A stretch of DNA of 56,918 nucleotides from a virus. A program made the translations under genes and the position numbers. The stretch is from the IMG/VR virus record IMGVR_UViG_3300043410_002441, positions 1-56,918 of that record, one strand, 5' to 3'. Each line of letters starts with the position of its first letter. The stretch's first letter is position 1. The notes under the pieces are model-generated. The model saw only the letters and a list, made by a program, of their open reading frames with translations, did no database searches and was not told the DNA's origin. Of this stretch, positions 1-8,304 are shown piece after piece.

Positions 1-267
1 ACCTAAATTTAAACTTTCCCAAAACATTTTAACCTCGTGTTTAGGATAATAACTTGTTATATAATCAACCGAATTTGGGTCGAAATTAAACTTATCAATT
101 GCATCTCTCATTGAGAGGTGTGGGAATCTAAAATAATCACCATAAAAGTCTTTATATACTTTTACCCTGGTGTGTCTCTCTTCTTCTAAAGAGAATATAA
201 TTTTACCGTTTTCTATTAAACTAATACCACAAGAATGTGATCCAGCTGAAAGTCCTAATATTCTCAT
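1..267 (-). CDS. Carbamoyltransferase, NodU/TobZ family (N-terminal part; runs off the left edge)
   Basis: Only the first 89 residues lie in the window. They begin MRILGLSAGSHSCGISLIEN and continue with GKIIFSLEEERHTRVK. This matches the start of NodU/TobZ/CmcH carbamoyltransferases: a G-L-S/N-x-x-H segment, then a strand-turn-strand leading to EEERxxRxK. The family transfers a carbamoyl group from carbamoyl phosphate, through carbamoyl-adenylate, to a hydroxyl, usually on a sugar. The ATG at 265-267 overlaps the TGA of the upstream glycosyltransferase as ATGA, so the two are probably translationally coupled and act on the same glycan. The catalytic C-terminal YrdC-like part is outside the window and cannot be checked. 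Confidence 0.75.
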   Translation of the reverse strand, partial: MRILGLSAGSHSCGISLIENGKIIFSLEEERHTRVKVYKDFYGDYFRFPHLSMRDAIDKFNFDPNSVDYITSYYPKHEVKMFWESLNLG

Positions 268-1214
268 TGTTGTGCGTATTTTTGATAAACTTCTACTAAT
301 TCTTTTGATCTGTTATACCAAGATAAAGATTCAGCTGTTTGTAAAGCGTTATTTCTAAACGCGTCATATTCGTTCATAATAACATCTAAACCACGAACTA
401 AATCATTTACATTTCTTGGTGCTCTCCACATACCGTGAAAATCAGTTTCCATTTCAATCCATCCGTTAATTGGTAGACCACAAGCAGCGGCTTCTAATAT
501 TGTTAAATTAGGGTGCCCAGCCTCTAACTCCGATGGGTGCATGAAAATTGTGTGTCTATGATATAGATTAACTAATTCATCTTGAGTTGGTTCCCATTCA
601 ATTGATAATTTCGGGTAACCAAAAACCCAAGGGTTTTCATTAAAGAAGTTCTCATTATTTCTAGGACCAGCAATTGTAATTGGTAAATTTCTAGCCATAG
701 CAGCTTTAATAGCAAAACCAAAACCCTTTCTATCATACCCATTCATACCAGCTAAACCATTGTTAGCTAAACATAATAATTTATGTTCTTTCGGCCTAAC
801 ATCAGACGGATGATAAAAGTCGGTGTTGACACCATGCGAGAAATAGATGGCCTTTTCCGTATCAAAATATGGTACCAAGAATTTACCTGGCATTAAAGAA
901 ACTTGTGATTCTAAAATAGCTCTATTATTTTGGTTAAACACATATGAATCTTTACCATAATAGTAAGCGTGATGATCATGTAATTGATAAATGTAGGGAA
1001 TACCTCTTTCATTTAAAAAATGACACAAATTAGCCATGTGTACATGTACCACATCATATTCACCTGGTTGAATCTCATTGGCATATTTAATGTCAACTTC
1101 ATGACCTAATAATCTTAAATTTTGGGTGAATTCCCAAACTATTTTTTCTACAGCACCCCAATTAGGTGGTGGTACAGGAATTCCGCATCCTGGGTGCACT
1201 TGACAGATTTTCAT
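264..1214 (-). CDS. GT4-like glycosyltransferase (GT-B fold)
   Basis: A 316-residue protein. The N-terminal half opens with MKICQVHPGCGIPVPP and has the GT-B layout in which a sugar acceptor site precedes a Rossmann-like donor domain. Residues 229-248 read ELEAGHPNLTILEAAACGLP, the E-x7-E donor-nucleotide motif of GT4 retaining transferases. It sits 3 nt downstream of the large GT4/GT25 gene and overlaps the carbamoyltransferase by ATGA, giving a three-gene sugar-transfer cluster after the capsid gene. Donor and acceptor cannot be told from sequence. Transfer to a phage virion protein, phage DNA or a host glycan are all possible. Confidence 0.75.
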   Translation of the reverse strand: MKICQVHPGCGIPVPPPNWGAVEKIVWEFTQNLRLLGHEVDIKYANEIQPGEYDVVHVHMANLCHFLNERGIPYIYQLHDHHAYYYGKDSYVFNQNNRAILESQVSLMPGKFLVPYFDTEKAIYFSHGVNTDFYHPSDVRPKEHKLLCLANNGLAGMNGYDRKGFGFAIKAAMARNLPITIAGPRNNENFFNENPWVFGYPKLSIEWEPTQDELVNLYHRHTIFMHPSELEAGHPNLTILEAAACGLPINGWIEMETDFHGMWRAPRNVNDLVRGLDVIMNEYDAFRNNALQTAESLSWYNRSKELVEVYQKYAQQ

Positions 1215-1217
1215 ATA

Positions 1218-3965
1218 TTAATTTGTAAAAATTGCTGCGTAATCGTTATCTTTATTTTTTTCTTTTCTATCTACAATAGAATAACCTGGTAAATGTTTTG
1301 TATAAATCTTATCGGCCATAGCACCGTGTAATCCAGCAACTTTAGTCATCCAAAGATCAAATGCGTCCCATTTACAAGTGTTAAATTTCTCTACAAAAGT
1401 AGGTAATTTTTCTCGATTAATCAAGTATGATTGTGCTGGTGCAAAAATGCTTAAATTAAGCATTAAATCCTCACGTCTACCCTCAAATCTTTCGGCACAA
1501 TAATTACCAAAACCAAGCATATCAACATTTTCTTCTTTCGCCAATTGTGACCATCTGATTAAATTATCGTACAACTCTTGATAAGGCGCGTCAATAATTA
1601 CATCACCCTCAAATACTAAGATGAAATCATATTTATCATTATCTGGTAATGTAATACCATTCTTATGGGCTAAGAAACAACCATAATGCCCTGGCGATAG
1701 TTTGAAATAACCTGGTTCAGCGGCAACATCATGTGGTCTATTACATGTTTCAGTAGGTGGTAAATCTCTATAAATTTCATTAATTTTTTGATAATATTCT
1801 ATGTTATCAAAATTATTAGCAAAATCTTTTAAAGAATGTGCTGATCTTAATTCTTTTGGATTTGTTGTTGGTTCGGTTACTAAATGAACAATTCTAATTT
1901 TTGGTTTACCATTAGTTTTATCAATCAAACTAACATTATTCATATCACCTTTATAATCAAACATACCATTATTTGGTAATGTATTAATGATATAATTATT
2001 ATCAATTTTTATTGATTTATTTTCAATAAATTGTTGCGTGTCTTTATCAAACGCTTGATAATCAATTACGTACTCAGCATTCTCACTTAAATCATAATTA
2101 ATTATACTATACCAAGAACCTCTTCCAGTTACGGTAACTTGTTCTTCTTTTAATAAAGAACCATTTTTATTAATCGTGATATTAACAATTCTACTATCGA
2201 TTGAATTGGATACCTGGAAATAAACCACAAATGAGTTAGGTACATTTGATGGTAGAACAGTGAAGTATTCTACTCTGGAGTAATCTCTGTGATAAAAATT
2301 GGTTTCAACTTCAGTTTTAAATTGTTCTTCACCGATTAATTGAATTTCATTCATTTTATCTTTAAAAGCAAAATACATTAAATTTTCGTAACCATTACTA
2401 AATGAACCCCATTTAGTTCTTAAATTTTCATAATCTTGCGCGGAAAATACTGGTGTAACGGTATTTAAATAAAAATCTGGTCTTATACCCATAAAAAATG
2501 TTGTAACTGAGTGACCTTCGGCATTATTAGGCATATCACCAAAATAAGCGGATTTTGTGTTTAATACAGCAGATACATTATCTAAATAAGCATCGTTTTT
2601 AAGTACATAATCATAATTAAGAAAATAAACTTTTTCAATACCTAATTTACTAGCTAACGCAGCACCATTATAATAATTTGTATAACATGTTGGTCCGTGA
2701 TATACATCATTACCCTCACCTCTTAAATTAACAAACGCAAAAAAATCAGCTTCACTATATCTACTTTGTGAATAAAATGTATGTTTTGTTAAAATATTGT
2801 TTTTATCATACACGCAATAATCAACCAGGTTCTGTAAATCGGATGAAATTGGTAGGTGTGATGTTAAAATAACTTTTCTACCCGTCTTTTTTGCCGCTAA
2901 AATACATTCAACTGTTGTATCAAAAGCGCTTTTTGTTGTTGGGTACGTTGAAATAATAACCGCTTCATTAGATCTGTTAATATCCAACACCATATTTGTT
3001 TGGTGTTCCGTTTCCAACATTTCTTTAATTATAGAACAGTTTTTGTTAAAATCGGTGAAATCTAAATACTTAATATTTTCAAATTTATCAAAGTAATTTA
3101 AATAAACACCAAGATTATAAATTAAGATAGGTAAATTCCATGAAATTGCTTCGCGAATAACCAATGGCATTGTTTCTTTATCATTATCTGTACCTCTGGA
3201 TGTAAATAAGAACAAATCCATGGCCTGATAAAATCTATCAACATCTTTTCTCTCACCATGCCAAACAATATTATCTGGTTTATCGGCCATTAAAGGTTCC
3301 CAATAATGAGCAAAATTTCCAGCTTGATTACCAACTGAATGAAAAACATATTCTGGTAATGCTCTAGCGTAATCAAAAAATTCTTTTTGATTTTTTCTTG
3401 GTGTGAATAAACCAACATGTAATACGTGTTTTTTATTAGGGTCTAAACCAAGATCTCTTAGAGCATCTTCTCTATTTGGCCTTTGTTTATATTCAATAGG
3501 GTATTCAACAAGAACTTTTGGTATATCAATTGAGCTAAATAGTTTTATTTGCCAATCTGATACAAACATAAATTTATCTGGGAAAAATTTCTTTTGAGTT
3601 GCATCATATGATGAATCATGCGATGTTTCAACAATAATATAGTTACGATCTTTTTTGTAAATTTCTTTTGCAACCTCAAAATCCATGAAATATTCAGGAA
3701 TTTCTTCTAAATGCACAATATCTGGAGAAATTCTATTGATAATGTCAATTAATTCCATTTTATTTTCTTCCAGAGTAAAGAATTTATCTGGTGGAACCAT
3801 TGATGTGATTTTATCTCTTTGTACAACTAATACACCACCAGTGTGGTTGGACCACTCAATGACATAAATGTCAAATGTGTCTCTAAGTAATTCAATTTTT
3901 TTTGTTAAATATTGCGGTAACCCACCTGTTGATAAATGTGGTGCAATGTATAATAATTTCTTCAT
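1218..3965 (-). CDS. Multidomain glycosyltransferase (GT4-like N-terminus, GT25-like C-terminus)
   Basis: I place the start at the ATG at 3963-3965 (MKKLLYIAPHLSTGGLPQYL, 915 residues). The 25 codons upstream in frame run back through A/T-rich leader and into the capsid terminator. Residues about 1-330 form a GT-B module: GGLPQ near the start, then HVGLFTPRKNQKEF and a run ending in MPLVIREAISWNLPIL, which corresponds to the E-x7-E region. A middle region of about 300 residues I do not recognise. The last ~225 residues resemble LPS-type GT25: GHYGCFLAHKNGI, then an acidic YDFILVFEGDVIID in place of the usual ILEDD. Fused transferases of this kind typically add successive sugars to one acceptor. 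Confidence 0.7.
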   Translation of the reverse strand: MKKLLYIAPHLSTGGLPQYLTKKIELLRDTFDIYVIEWSNHTGGVLVVQRDKITSMVPPDKFFTLEENKMELIDIINRISPDIVHLEEIPEYFMDFEVAKEIYKKDRNYIIVETSHDSSYDATQKKFFPDKFMFVSDWQIKLFSSIDIPKVLVEYPIEYKQRPNREDALRDLGLDPNKKHVLHVGLFTPRKNQKEFFDYARALPEYVFHSVGNQAGNFAHYWEPLMADKPDNIVWHGERKDVDRFYQAMDLFLFTSRGTDNDKETMPLVIREAISWNLPILIYNLGVYLNYFDKFENIKYLDFTDFNKNCSIIKEMLETEHQTNMVLDINRSNEAVIISTYPTTKSAFDTTVECILAAKKTGRKVILTSHLPISSDLQNLVDYCVYDKNNILTKHTFYSQSRYSEADFFAFVNLRGEGNDVYHGPTCYTNYYNGAALASKLGIEKVYFLNYDYVLKNDAYLDNVSAVLNTKSAYFGDMPNNAEGHSVTTFFMGIRPDFYLNTVTPVFSAQDYENLRTKWGSFSNGYENLMYFAFKDKMNEIQLIGEEQFKTEVETNFYHRDYSRVEYFTVLPSNVPNSFVVYFQVSNSIDSRIVNITINKNGSLLKEEQVTVTGRGSWYSIINYDLSENAEYVIDYQAFDKDTQQFIENKSIKIDNNYIINTLPNNGMFDYKGDMNNVSLIDKTNGKPKIRIVHLVTEPTTNPKELRSAHSLKDFANNFDNIEYYQKINEIYRDLPPTETCNRPHDVAAEPGYFKLSPGHYGCFLAHKNGITLPDNDKYDFILVFEGDVIIDAPYQELYDNLIRWSQLAKEENVDMLGFGNYCAERFEGRREDLMLNLSIFAPAQSYLINREKLPTFVEKFNTCKWDAFDLWMTKVAGLHGAMADKIYTKHLPGYSIVDRKEKNKDNDYAAIFTN

Positions 3966-4010
3966 ATTTGTTTTAATTAACGATACAAATATAGTAAATT
4001 TTGAAACAAA

Positions 4011-4018
4011 TATAAATA
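4011..4018 (-). promoter_or_regulatory. Weak candidate late promoter for the glycosyltransferase cluster
   Basis: On the minus strand the core TATTTATA occurs about 45 nt before the ATG at 3965, immediately after the capsid terminator stem. It lacks the GA that usually precedes the core and overlaps the terminator T-tract, so the assignment is uncertain. Confidence 0.3.
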
Positions 4019-4019
4019 A

Positions 4020-4046
4020 AAAAGGGTGGAAAAAATCCACCCTTTT
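4020..4046 (-). terminator. Rho-independent terminator of the scaffold-capsid operon
   Basis: An 11-bp stem (4020-4030 with 4036-4046, arm AAAAGGGTGGA) encloses a 5-nt loop. On the minus strand a T-rich tail follows, 25 nt after the stop codon of the major capsid gene. Confidence 0.85.
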
Positions 4047-4071
4047 ATTTTTTTAATGTAACCCTTTAAGA

Positions 4072-5655
4072 TTATCTTAAACCTGTGATACCGAAGCTAA
4101 CGATATTTTTACACTTGATTACACCATAGAAACGGTTGTTAACCATTTTCTTAGCGTAACGAGTCATAATACCTTTAACTGGTGCAAAGGTGAATGGGTT
4201 GTACATTGTTGGAGTTAATTGCATTGGCACGTATGGTGCGTAAATGTAACCAGTATCCAATAATGATGTACCTTTGTGACCCATCAAGATTGTATCAGCT
4301 GGGAAGTAAGGATCACGGTAAACTTGGTATCTTCCACCCAATGAACCGATTCTTTCAATACCCATGTTATATTTGTCTTGCTCTGGAGCAGCGTTAGATA
4401 CGTGGAAGTATTCTAAGTCGTCCAAGATAGCTGAAACCTCAGCAGAAACTACGATCCAGTTAGCACCACCTCTTAAAGTAGCTTTGTGGATTTGAGCAGA
4501 AACTTGGTTGATCGCAGTGATCAAAGTTTGGTTCCAATCTTTTTGAGTATAGAAACCGTTTGTTGCAGATAAACCTAGGCCATTAGCTCTTGAACCAGAG
4601 TAATCCCAAGTCATTCTCCATGCAGCACCTCTACGTAAGTCACGTAAAATTTCACGGTCAATCTCAGCAGCAACTTGCTCAGACAATAAAGCTGTTAATT
4701 CAGCTTCAGCGTCAATGTTATGGAATGCACTAACGTCTTGAGCTAATTCTGGAGACCATTGAGCTCTTAATTTTCTTTCGATAACAGAAACTGTTACAGA
4801 TTGAAGTTCAAAGCTTACTTCACCCATTGTGTCAGCATACTCTAAAGTATCGTATTCTTTAGCAGTTACAGTTAAACCAGTTAATGGTAATACAACTGTT
4901 GAGCTATTGTTAACAACAGCAACATAAATAGCACCATTAGAATCCATGATTGATTTACCATATTTTTGAGCTGGTAAATAGAAATCAAAGTCAGCGCTAG
5001 CTGTTGCACTTGTGATGTTTAATGTAGAAAGAACTTCTTCAGCATCATCCCATGTTGAACTAGTTGGTCCAAAATCAACTTTAATGATAGATGTAGCACC
5101 TGTAGGAACTGAAGTACCAGCTAAAGTAGCATAACCACTTGTAGAGCTTGAATCAAATTGATACAAGTTAGCTGTAGTTACAGTACCAGTTAAAGTACTA
5201 GCTGCACCTTTAGAGTTGTCATAAAGACCGTTCTCACCGTAGAATGCATCATACAAGTTAGGGCTTATTGTGCTGTTTGGTGTTGGGTCGATACCCGCAA
5301 CGCTTGAGTTGAATGATGAATTTTCCAACTTCGGAATGAAGTAGAATAATTTACCAATCGGTAAGTTTAAAGCTTGAACCGAAACGATTTCGTTAGCTAA
5401 TAATTTTGAGAATACTCTTCTCACGATAGGGAATACTACAGTTTCGAAAGAACCTTCGTTACCTAAAGCAACTGATTCATTAAGCATGTAAGATGCTTGG
5501 TTTTCGAATAATTGTGCAATATTCTCTTTTCTGTGACCAGCAAGACCTTCTAAAAGACCTAAACCGTCCCATCTGTTAATTACGTCAGTACGTACAGCTT
5601 TTAAGTGATTTAAGCTCACGTTACCAACTTTTCCTGATTCTAATAATGCTCCCAT
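4072..5655 (-). CDS. 23: Major capsid protein (T4 gp23-like)
   Basis: At 527 residues it is close to T4 gp23 (521). The end APVKGIMTRYAKKMVNNRFY and the block GEVSFELQSVTVSVIERKLR followed by RAQWSPELAQDVSAFHNIDA are typical of the gp23 HK97-fold family: an E-loop region, then the long spine helix around EAELTALLSEQVAAEIDREI. Residues about 120-260 are Ser/Thr-rich and probably form the surface insertion domain. The start MGALLESGKV contains LLE, which fits the [LIF]-x-E cleavage rule of T4-type prohead proteases. It is the last gene of the scaffold-capsid unit and is followed by a strong terminator. The order protease, scaffold, capsid is the T4 order. Confidence 0.95.
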   Translation of the reverse strand: MGALLESGKVGNVSLNHLKAVRTDVINRWDGLGLLEGLAGHRKENIAQLFENQASYMLNESVALGNEGSFETVVFPIVRRVFSKLLANEIVSVQALNLPIGKLFYFIPKLENSSFNSSVAGIDPTPNSTISPNLYDAFYGENGLYDNSKGAASTLTGTVTTANLYQFDSSSTSGYATLAGTSVPTGATSIIKVDFGPTSSTWDDAEEVLSTLNITSATASADFDFYLPAQKYGKSIMDSNGAIYVAVVNNSSTVVLPLTGLTVTAKEYDTLEYADTMGEVSFELQSVTVSVIERKLRAQWSPELAQDVSAFHNIDAEAELTALLSEQVAAEIDREILRDLRRGAAWRMTWDYSGSRANGLGLSATNGFYTQKDWNQTLITAINQVSAQIHKATLRGGANWIVVSAEVSAILDDLEYFHVSNAAPEQDKYNMGIERIGSLGGRYQVYRDPYFPADTILMGHKGTSLLDTGYIYAPYVPMQLTPTMYNPFTFAPVKGIMTRYAKKMVNNRFYGVIKCKNIVSFGITGLR

Positions 5656-5688
5656 TTTAGTATTTGTTTTAAGTTTTATTTAATTTTA

Positions 5689-7035
5689 TTATTTGATTTT
5701 TCCAATGATATCCAACATTCTTGATAATTGTGGATTTTGATAAGCAGTTGATTCATTTAATTTTGAAGAACCACTAGCTTTCGGACTTTCCATAATTTTG
5801 TCTTCAATCACTTGTTTTGTTGCTGTTTTACCAGAAGATAACTGATCTTGCAAACTATTGAAGATTTCTCTTGACTCATTTAAGTTTTGAGCTGAATCAA
5901 ATCTCTTAAGGATATTTAATTTTTCATCCTTAGTAGTAGAATTTTCAGTAATCAATTTGATTGCATAAGTTAGATTTGATGAGAACAAAGCAACTTCTTG
6001 TAATTGCGACTTAAGATTTTTGATAGCTGTCCTATATTCAGTCTCAGAACCTTTAAATTCTTCAGCTAAATTTTTGAAGCTTTCTAACTCTTCAGCCTTT
6101 TTATTATTTTCAGCCACTGCTTCTTGGTATTTTTTTCTCATTACCACCAAGCTTTCATGTAACTCTTTTTCTTTGGTTTTGTTTTCAGCCTTGTTTTGTG
6201 CATTTTCATGGATGTCTTTAGTAGCTGCATTTTTGATCACACCATTTTCTTTAGCTGGTTCCTCAAGTTTTTTCTCACCTGTAGGCATTGATCCACCTTT
6301 AGTAGACATGTGTTTAGTAGCCGCATTTTTGATCACACCATTTTCTTTAGCTGGTTCCTCAAGTGAGGATACACCATCTGGTGTTGAACCACCTTTAGTT
6401 GTGATGTGAGCTGTAGCTTCTTTAGCAACTTCGTTTAGATCCTCTTCTGAGATTTCAACCTCATACACTGGCTCTTCTTCTAAATCAATCGTTTCGTCCA
6501 TTGATTCACCAAATTGTTTTTTGACAGCAGCACTAGTTGGAATTTCGTGCTCGTCACCGTACTCATCAACATTACCAACTTCTTGAAGTTCCTCTGGAGT
6601 TTCCTCTGGAGTCTCAGCTGGAGTTTCTTCCCCACCTTTTTCTTCATCTTTGGCTGGTTGGATGTTAATTTGTACACCACCTTCTGGTGTTTGGACAATT
6701 TCGATCTCGTCAGCTGGTTCCATAAGGTTGAAATGATTAATAACTTCCTCATCTGATTTGTCGGTTAGATCAATAACTTCTTCACCATCTTCTGGTGCGT
6801 CCATGTTATCGCCCATACCGTCAGCATCATTAGCTGCTTGATCACCTGGTAGATTGTCACCAGGCATGTCATCTGTTAACTCTTCGTCTTCAACTTCCTC
6901 TAGGTTGTTTTTGACAATTTCTTCTAATTCTTCCTTAAGAGTGCTTTTTAAAGCGTGATTAGCGTTTTTAGAAACCGCTTCTCTTAATTCTTGAATTTCA
7001 GCAAGAGTTTCTGCTAAAATATTTGTTTTGCTCAT
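5689..7035 (-). CDS. Prohead scaffold/core protein (gp22-like position)
   Basis: A 448-residue, highly acidic protein lying between the prohead protease side and the capsid gene, where T4 encodes its gp22 scaffold. Residues about 40-190 are dominated by Asp, Glu and Pro. Residues about 300-370 look coiled-coil. A 32-residue unit (TKGGSxPxG, then LEEPAKENGVIKNAATK) occurs twice in tandem. There are several [LI]-x-E sites, including ILAE, TLAE and LNES near the C-terminus, as expected for a core protein cut up by a gp21-type protease. The C-terminal STAYQNPQLSRMLDIIGKIK could be the capsid-binding end. No specific sequence homology to gp22 is claimed; the role rests on position and composition. 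Confidence 0.7.
   Translation of the reverse strand: MSKTNILAETLAEIQELREAVSKNANHALKSTLKEELEEIVKNNLEEVEDEELTDDMPGDNLPGDQAANDADGMGDNMDAPEDGEEVIDLTDKSDEEVINHFNLMEPADEIEIVQTPEGGVQINIQPAKDEEKGGEETPAETPEETPEELQEVGNVDEYGDEHEIPTSAAVKKQFGESMDETIDLEEEPVYEVEISEEDLNEVAKEATAHITTKGGSTPDGVSSLEEPAKENGVIKNAATKHMSTKGGSMPTGEKKLEEPAKENGVIKNAATKDIHENAQNKAENKTKEKELHESLVVMRKKYQEAVAENNKKAEELESFKNLAEEFKGSETEYRTAIKNLKSQLQEVALFSSNLTYAIKLITENSTTKDEKLNILKRFDSAQNLNESREIFNSLQDQLSSGKTATKQVIEDKIMESPKASGSSKLNESTAYQNPQLSRMLDIIGKIK
6205..6410 (-). repeat. Tandem 96-bp repeat inside the scaffold gene
   Basis: Two nearly identical ~52-nt blocks (6217-6268 and 6313-6364) are spaced exactly 96 nt apart, with more diverged sequence between. 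They encode the two 32-residue units of the scaffold protein, so the duplication is in frame. Confidence 0.85.
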
Positions 7036-7076
7036 GTTTTAATTTATTAAAAAATTATTATGATATATTATCTTAG

Positions 7077-7086
7077 TAATAAATAC
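7077..7086 (-). promoter_or_regulatory. Late promoter motif for scaffold and capsid
   Basis: GTATTTATTA on the minus strand, ending 41 nt before the scaffold ATG. It lies between the terminator at 7164-7189 and the gene, so it can start the scaffold-capsid transcript. Confidence 0.6.
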
Positions 7087-7140
7087 TACAAAAAATAGGA
7101 AAGATCAAAAAAATTTAAAAAAATATTCTTATTATCCTGT

Positions 7141-7160
7141 ATTGAGCAAGGATTGAGCAA
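7141..7160. repeat. Short direct repeat ATTGAGCAA x2
   Basis: ATTGAGCAA occurs twice within 20 nt, between the terminator at 7164-7189 and the scaffold promoter motif. The spacing of about one helical turn would suit a protein-binding site, but nothing else supports this. Confidence 0.35.
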
Positions 7161-7163
7161 AAA

Positions 7164-7189
7164 AAAACCACCCGATTTTGGGTGGTTTT
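7164..7189 (-). terminator. Rho-independent terminator after the protease operon
   Basis: A 10-bp stem (7164-7173 with 7180-7189, arm AAAACCACCC) with a 6-nt loop, followed on the minus strand by seven or more T. It lies 21 nt after the stop of the 79-residue gene. Confidence 0.9.
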
Positions 7190-7210
7190 AGTAGTTTTTA
7201 AGGTTGTAAC

Positions 7211-7450
7211 TTATTCAGCATTGATATCAACACCTTCTGGAATTAGCACTCTAACAATTTTAGATTCAGCACAATTTAAAATCCTGTAATCTCCCATGTA
7301 TCCATCCAAATCCTTGATAACATTAGCTTCTGCATCTGTTATAGAAATTGCTTTGGTCATGTAATTCTCTTTAATTTTTTTAATTTTACCAGTTTGTTCG
7401 TCCTCAATCACGAATTGAATAGTTACTGTGTACCAATAGTATGTTTTCAT
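7211..7450 (-). CDS. Small conserved-looking protein, possibly DUF4494-like
   Basis: A 79-residue protein starting MKTYYWYTVTIQFVIEDEQT. The pattern of an aromatic beta-strand start, a basic centre (KIKKIKENYM), a helix ITDAEANVIKDL and a final strand resembles DUF4494 proteins, which are common in Bacteroidota and their mobile elements. That comparison is from memory and is weak. It is the last gene before a terminator, downstream of the prohead protease, so it is probably made late. No catalytic motif, signal peptide or membrane segment is visible. Confidence 0.6.
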   Translation of the reverse strand: MKTYYWYTVTIQFVIEDEQTGKIKKIKENYMTKAISITDAEANVIKDLDGYMGDYRILNCAESKIVRVLIPEGVDINAE

Positions 7451-7503
7451 AAAAAATATTTTTTAACTATTATAATAGTAGTAATTTTTTTTAAAAAAAC
7501 AAC

Positions 7504-8253
7504 CTAAAATTTCAAAAACTTATTCAACCTAGCCATTAAATCTTCTTTGGAGTCATTACTTTCAGGTCCTTTACCAGTTGCATGATTAATACCTTTAGTC
7601 TCTTCAATATCTTTTGGTTCATTTAAAACCTCATCATATTTCTTAAAATCTTGAGCGTCTTTATAAAGGTATGAACCTGGTGTTGATGGTGATGATACAA
7701 TATCCCAGCAAATTAATTCAAAATCATCTTGCACAACGTTTTTACCGTTAATCTTTTTAAGGCTACCAACACCTCTAGACGATATACCTAAAGTCATACC
7801 ATAACCAAGGTAATGAGCGACTAAATCACCGTTACATGATATAATACCACTTCTTCTAAAACCTTCAGATACTAATATCTCTAATTTACCAATAAGAACA
7901 TTATCCTTCCAGAACATATCAACTATTCTATGTGGTGAACCACCTTTAAGTGATATAACTGATTCTTGTGGGTGATCTAATTCGTGAAAACTAGAATTGC
8001 GAGCGATAACCTCTCTATATCTTTCAACTTCTCTTTTTAGAATATCTTCTGGATAAACCCTACCGTTTCTATTCTCAACACCATATTTTTGTAATGTTGC
8101 ATAGTAATAAATAGGACCAGACAAATCAATAGGACCTTTTTGGATTTCCTCATTTATAATTTGGCCCTGTAATACTTCAGATACTGAACCAGCATCACCT
8201 TCAATTAAGATTCCAAACCCTTCTTCGTTTTCTTTTAATATTTTTATACCCAT
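7504..8253 (-). CDS. 21: Prohead core protease (T4 gp21-like)
   Basis: A 249-residue serine protease of the T4 gp21 / herpesvirus-assemblin type, which matures the capsid by cutting scaffold and capsid precursors. The start region has ATLQKYGVENRNGRVYP, typical of the family. The catalytic His is in SSFHELDHPQES (His94) and the catalytic Ser in YGMTLGISSRGVGS (Ser158 or Ser159). VQDDFELICWDIVSSPSTPG follows as in other gp21 relatives. The N-terminal ILKE is itself an [LIF]-x-E site, so self-processing is possible. A late motif lies 17 nt upstream. Confidence 0.93.
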   Translation of the reverse strand: MGIKILKENEEGFGILIEGDAGSVSEVLQGQIINEEIQKGPIDLSGPIYYYATLQKYGVENRNGRVYPEDILKREVERYREVIARNSSFHELDHPQESVISLKGGSPHRIVDMFWKDNVLIGKLEILVSEGFRRSGIISCNGDLVAHYLGYGMTLGISSRGVGSLKKINGKNVVQDDFELICWDIVSSPSTPGSYLYKDAQDFKKYDEVLNEPKDIEETKGINHATGKGPESNDSKEDLMARLNKFLKF

Positions 8254-8270
8254 TTTGATAGATTATATCA

Positions 8271-8280
8271 TATAAATATA
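8271..8280 (-). promoter_or_regulatory. Late promoter motif for the protease gene
   Basis: TATATTTATA on the minus strand, ending 17 nt before the protease ATG. The spacing matches other late genes in the window. Confidence 0.55.
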
Positions 8281-8304
8281 ACGAAAACCAGTTAAATGTC
8301 TTAT

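Noticed and set aside
6020-6409. Plus-strand open frame of 129 codons opposite the scaffold gene
   Set aside because: It mirrors the scaffold's repeats (a duplicated hydrophobic segment antisense to the 32-residue units), so it is a shadow of the repeat.
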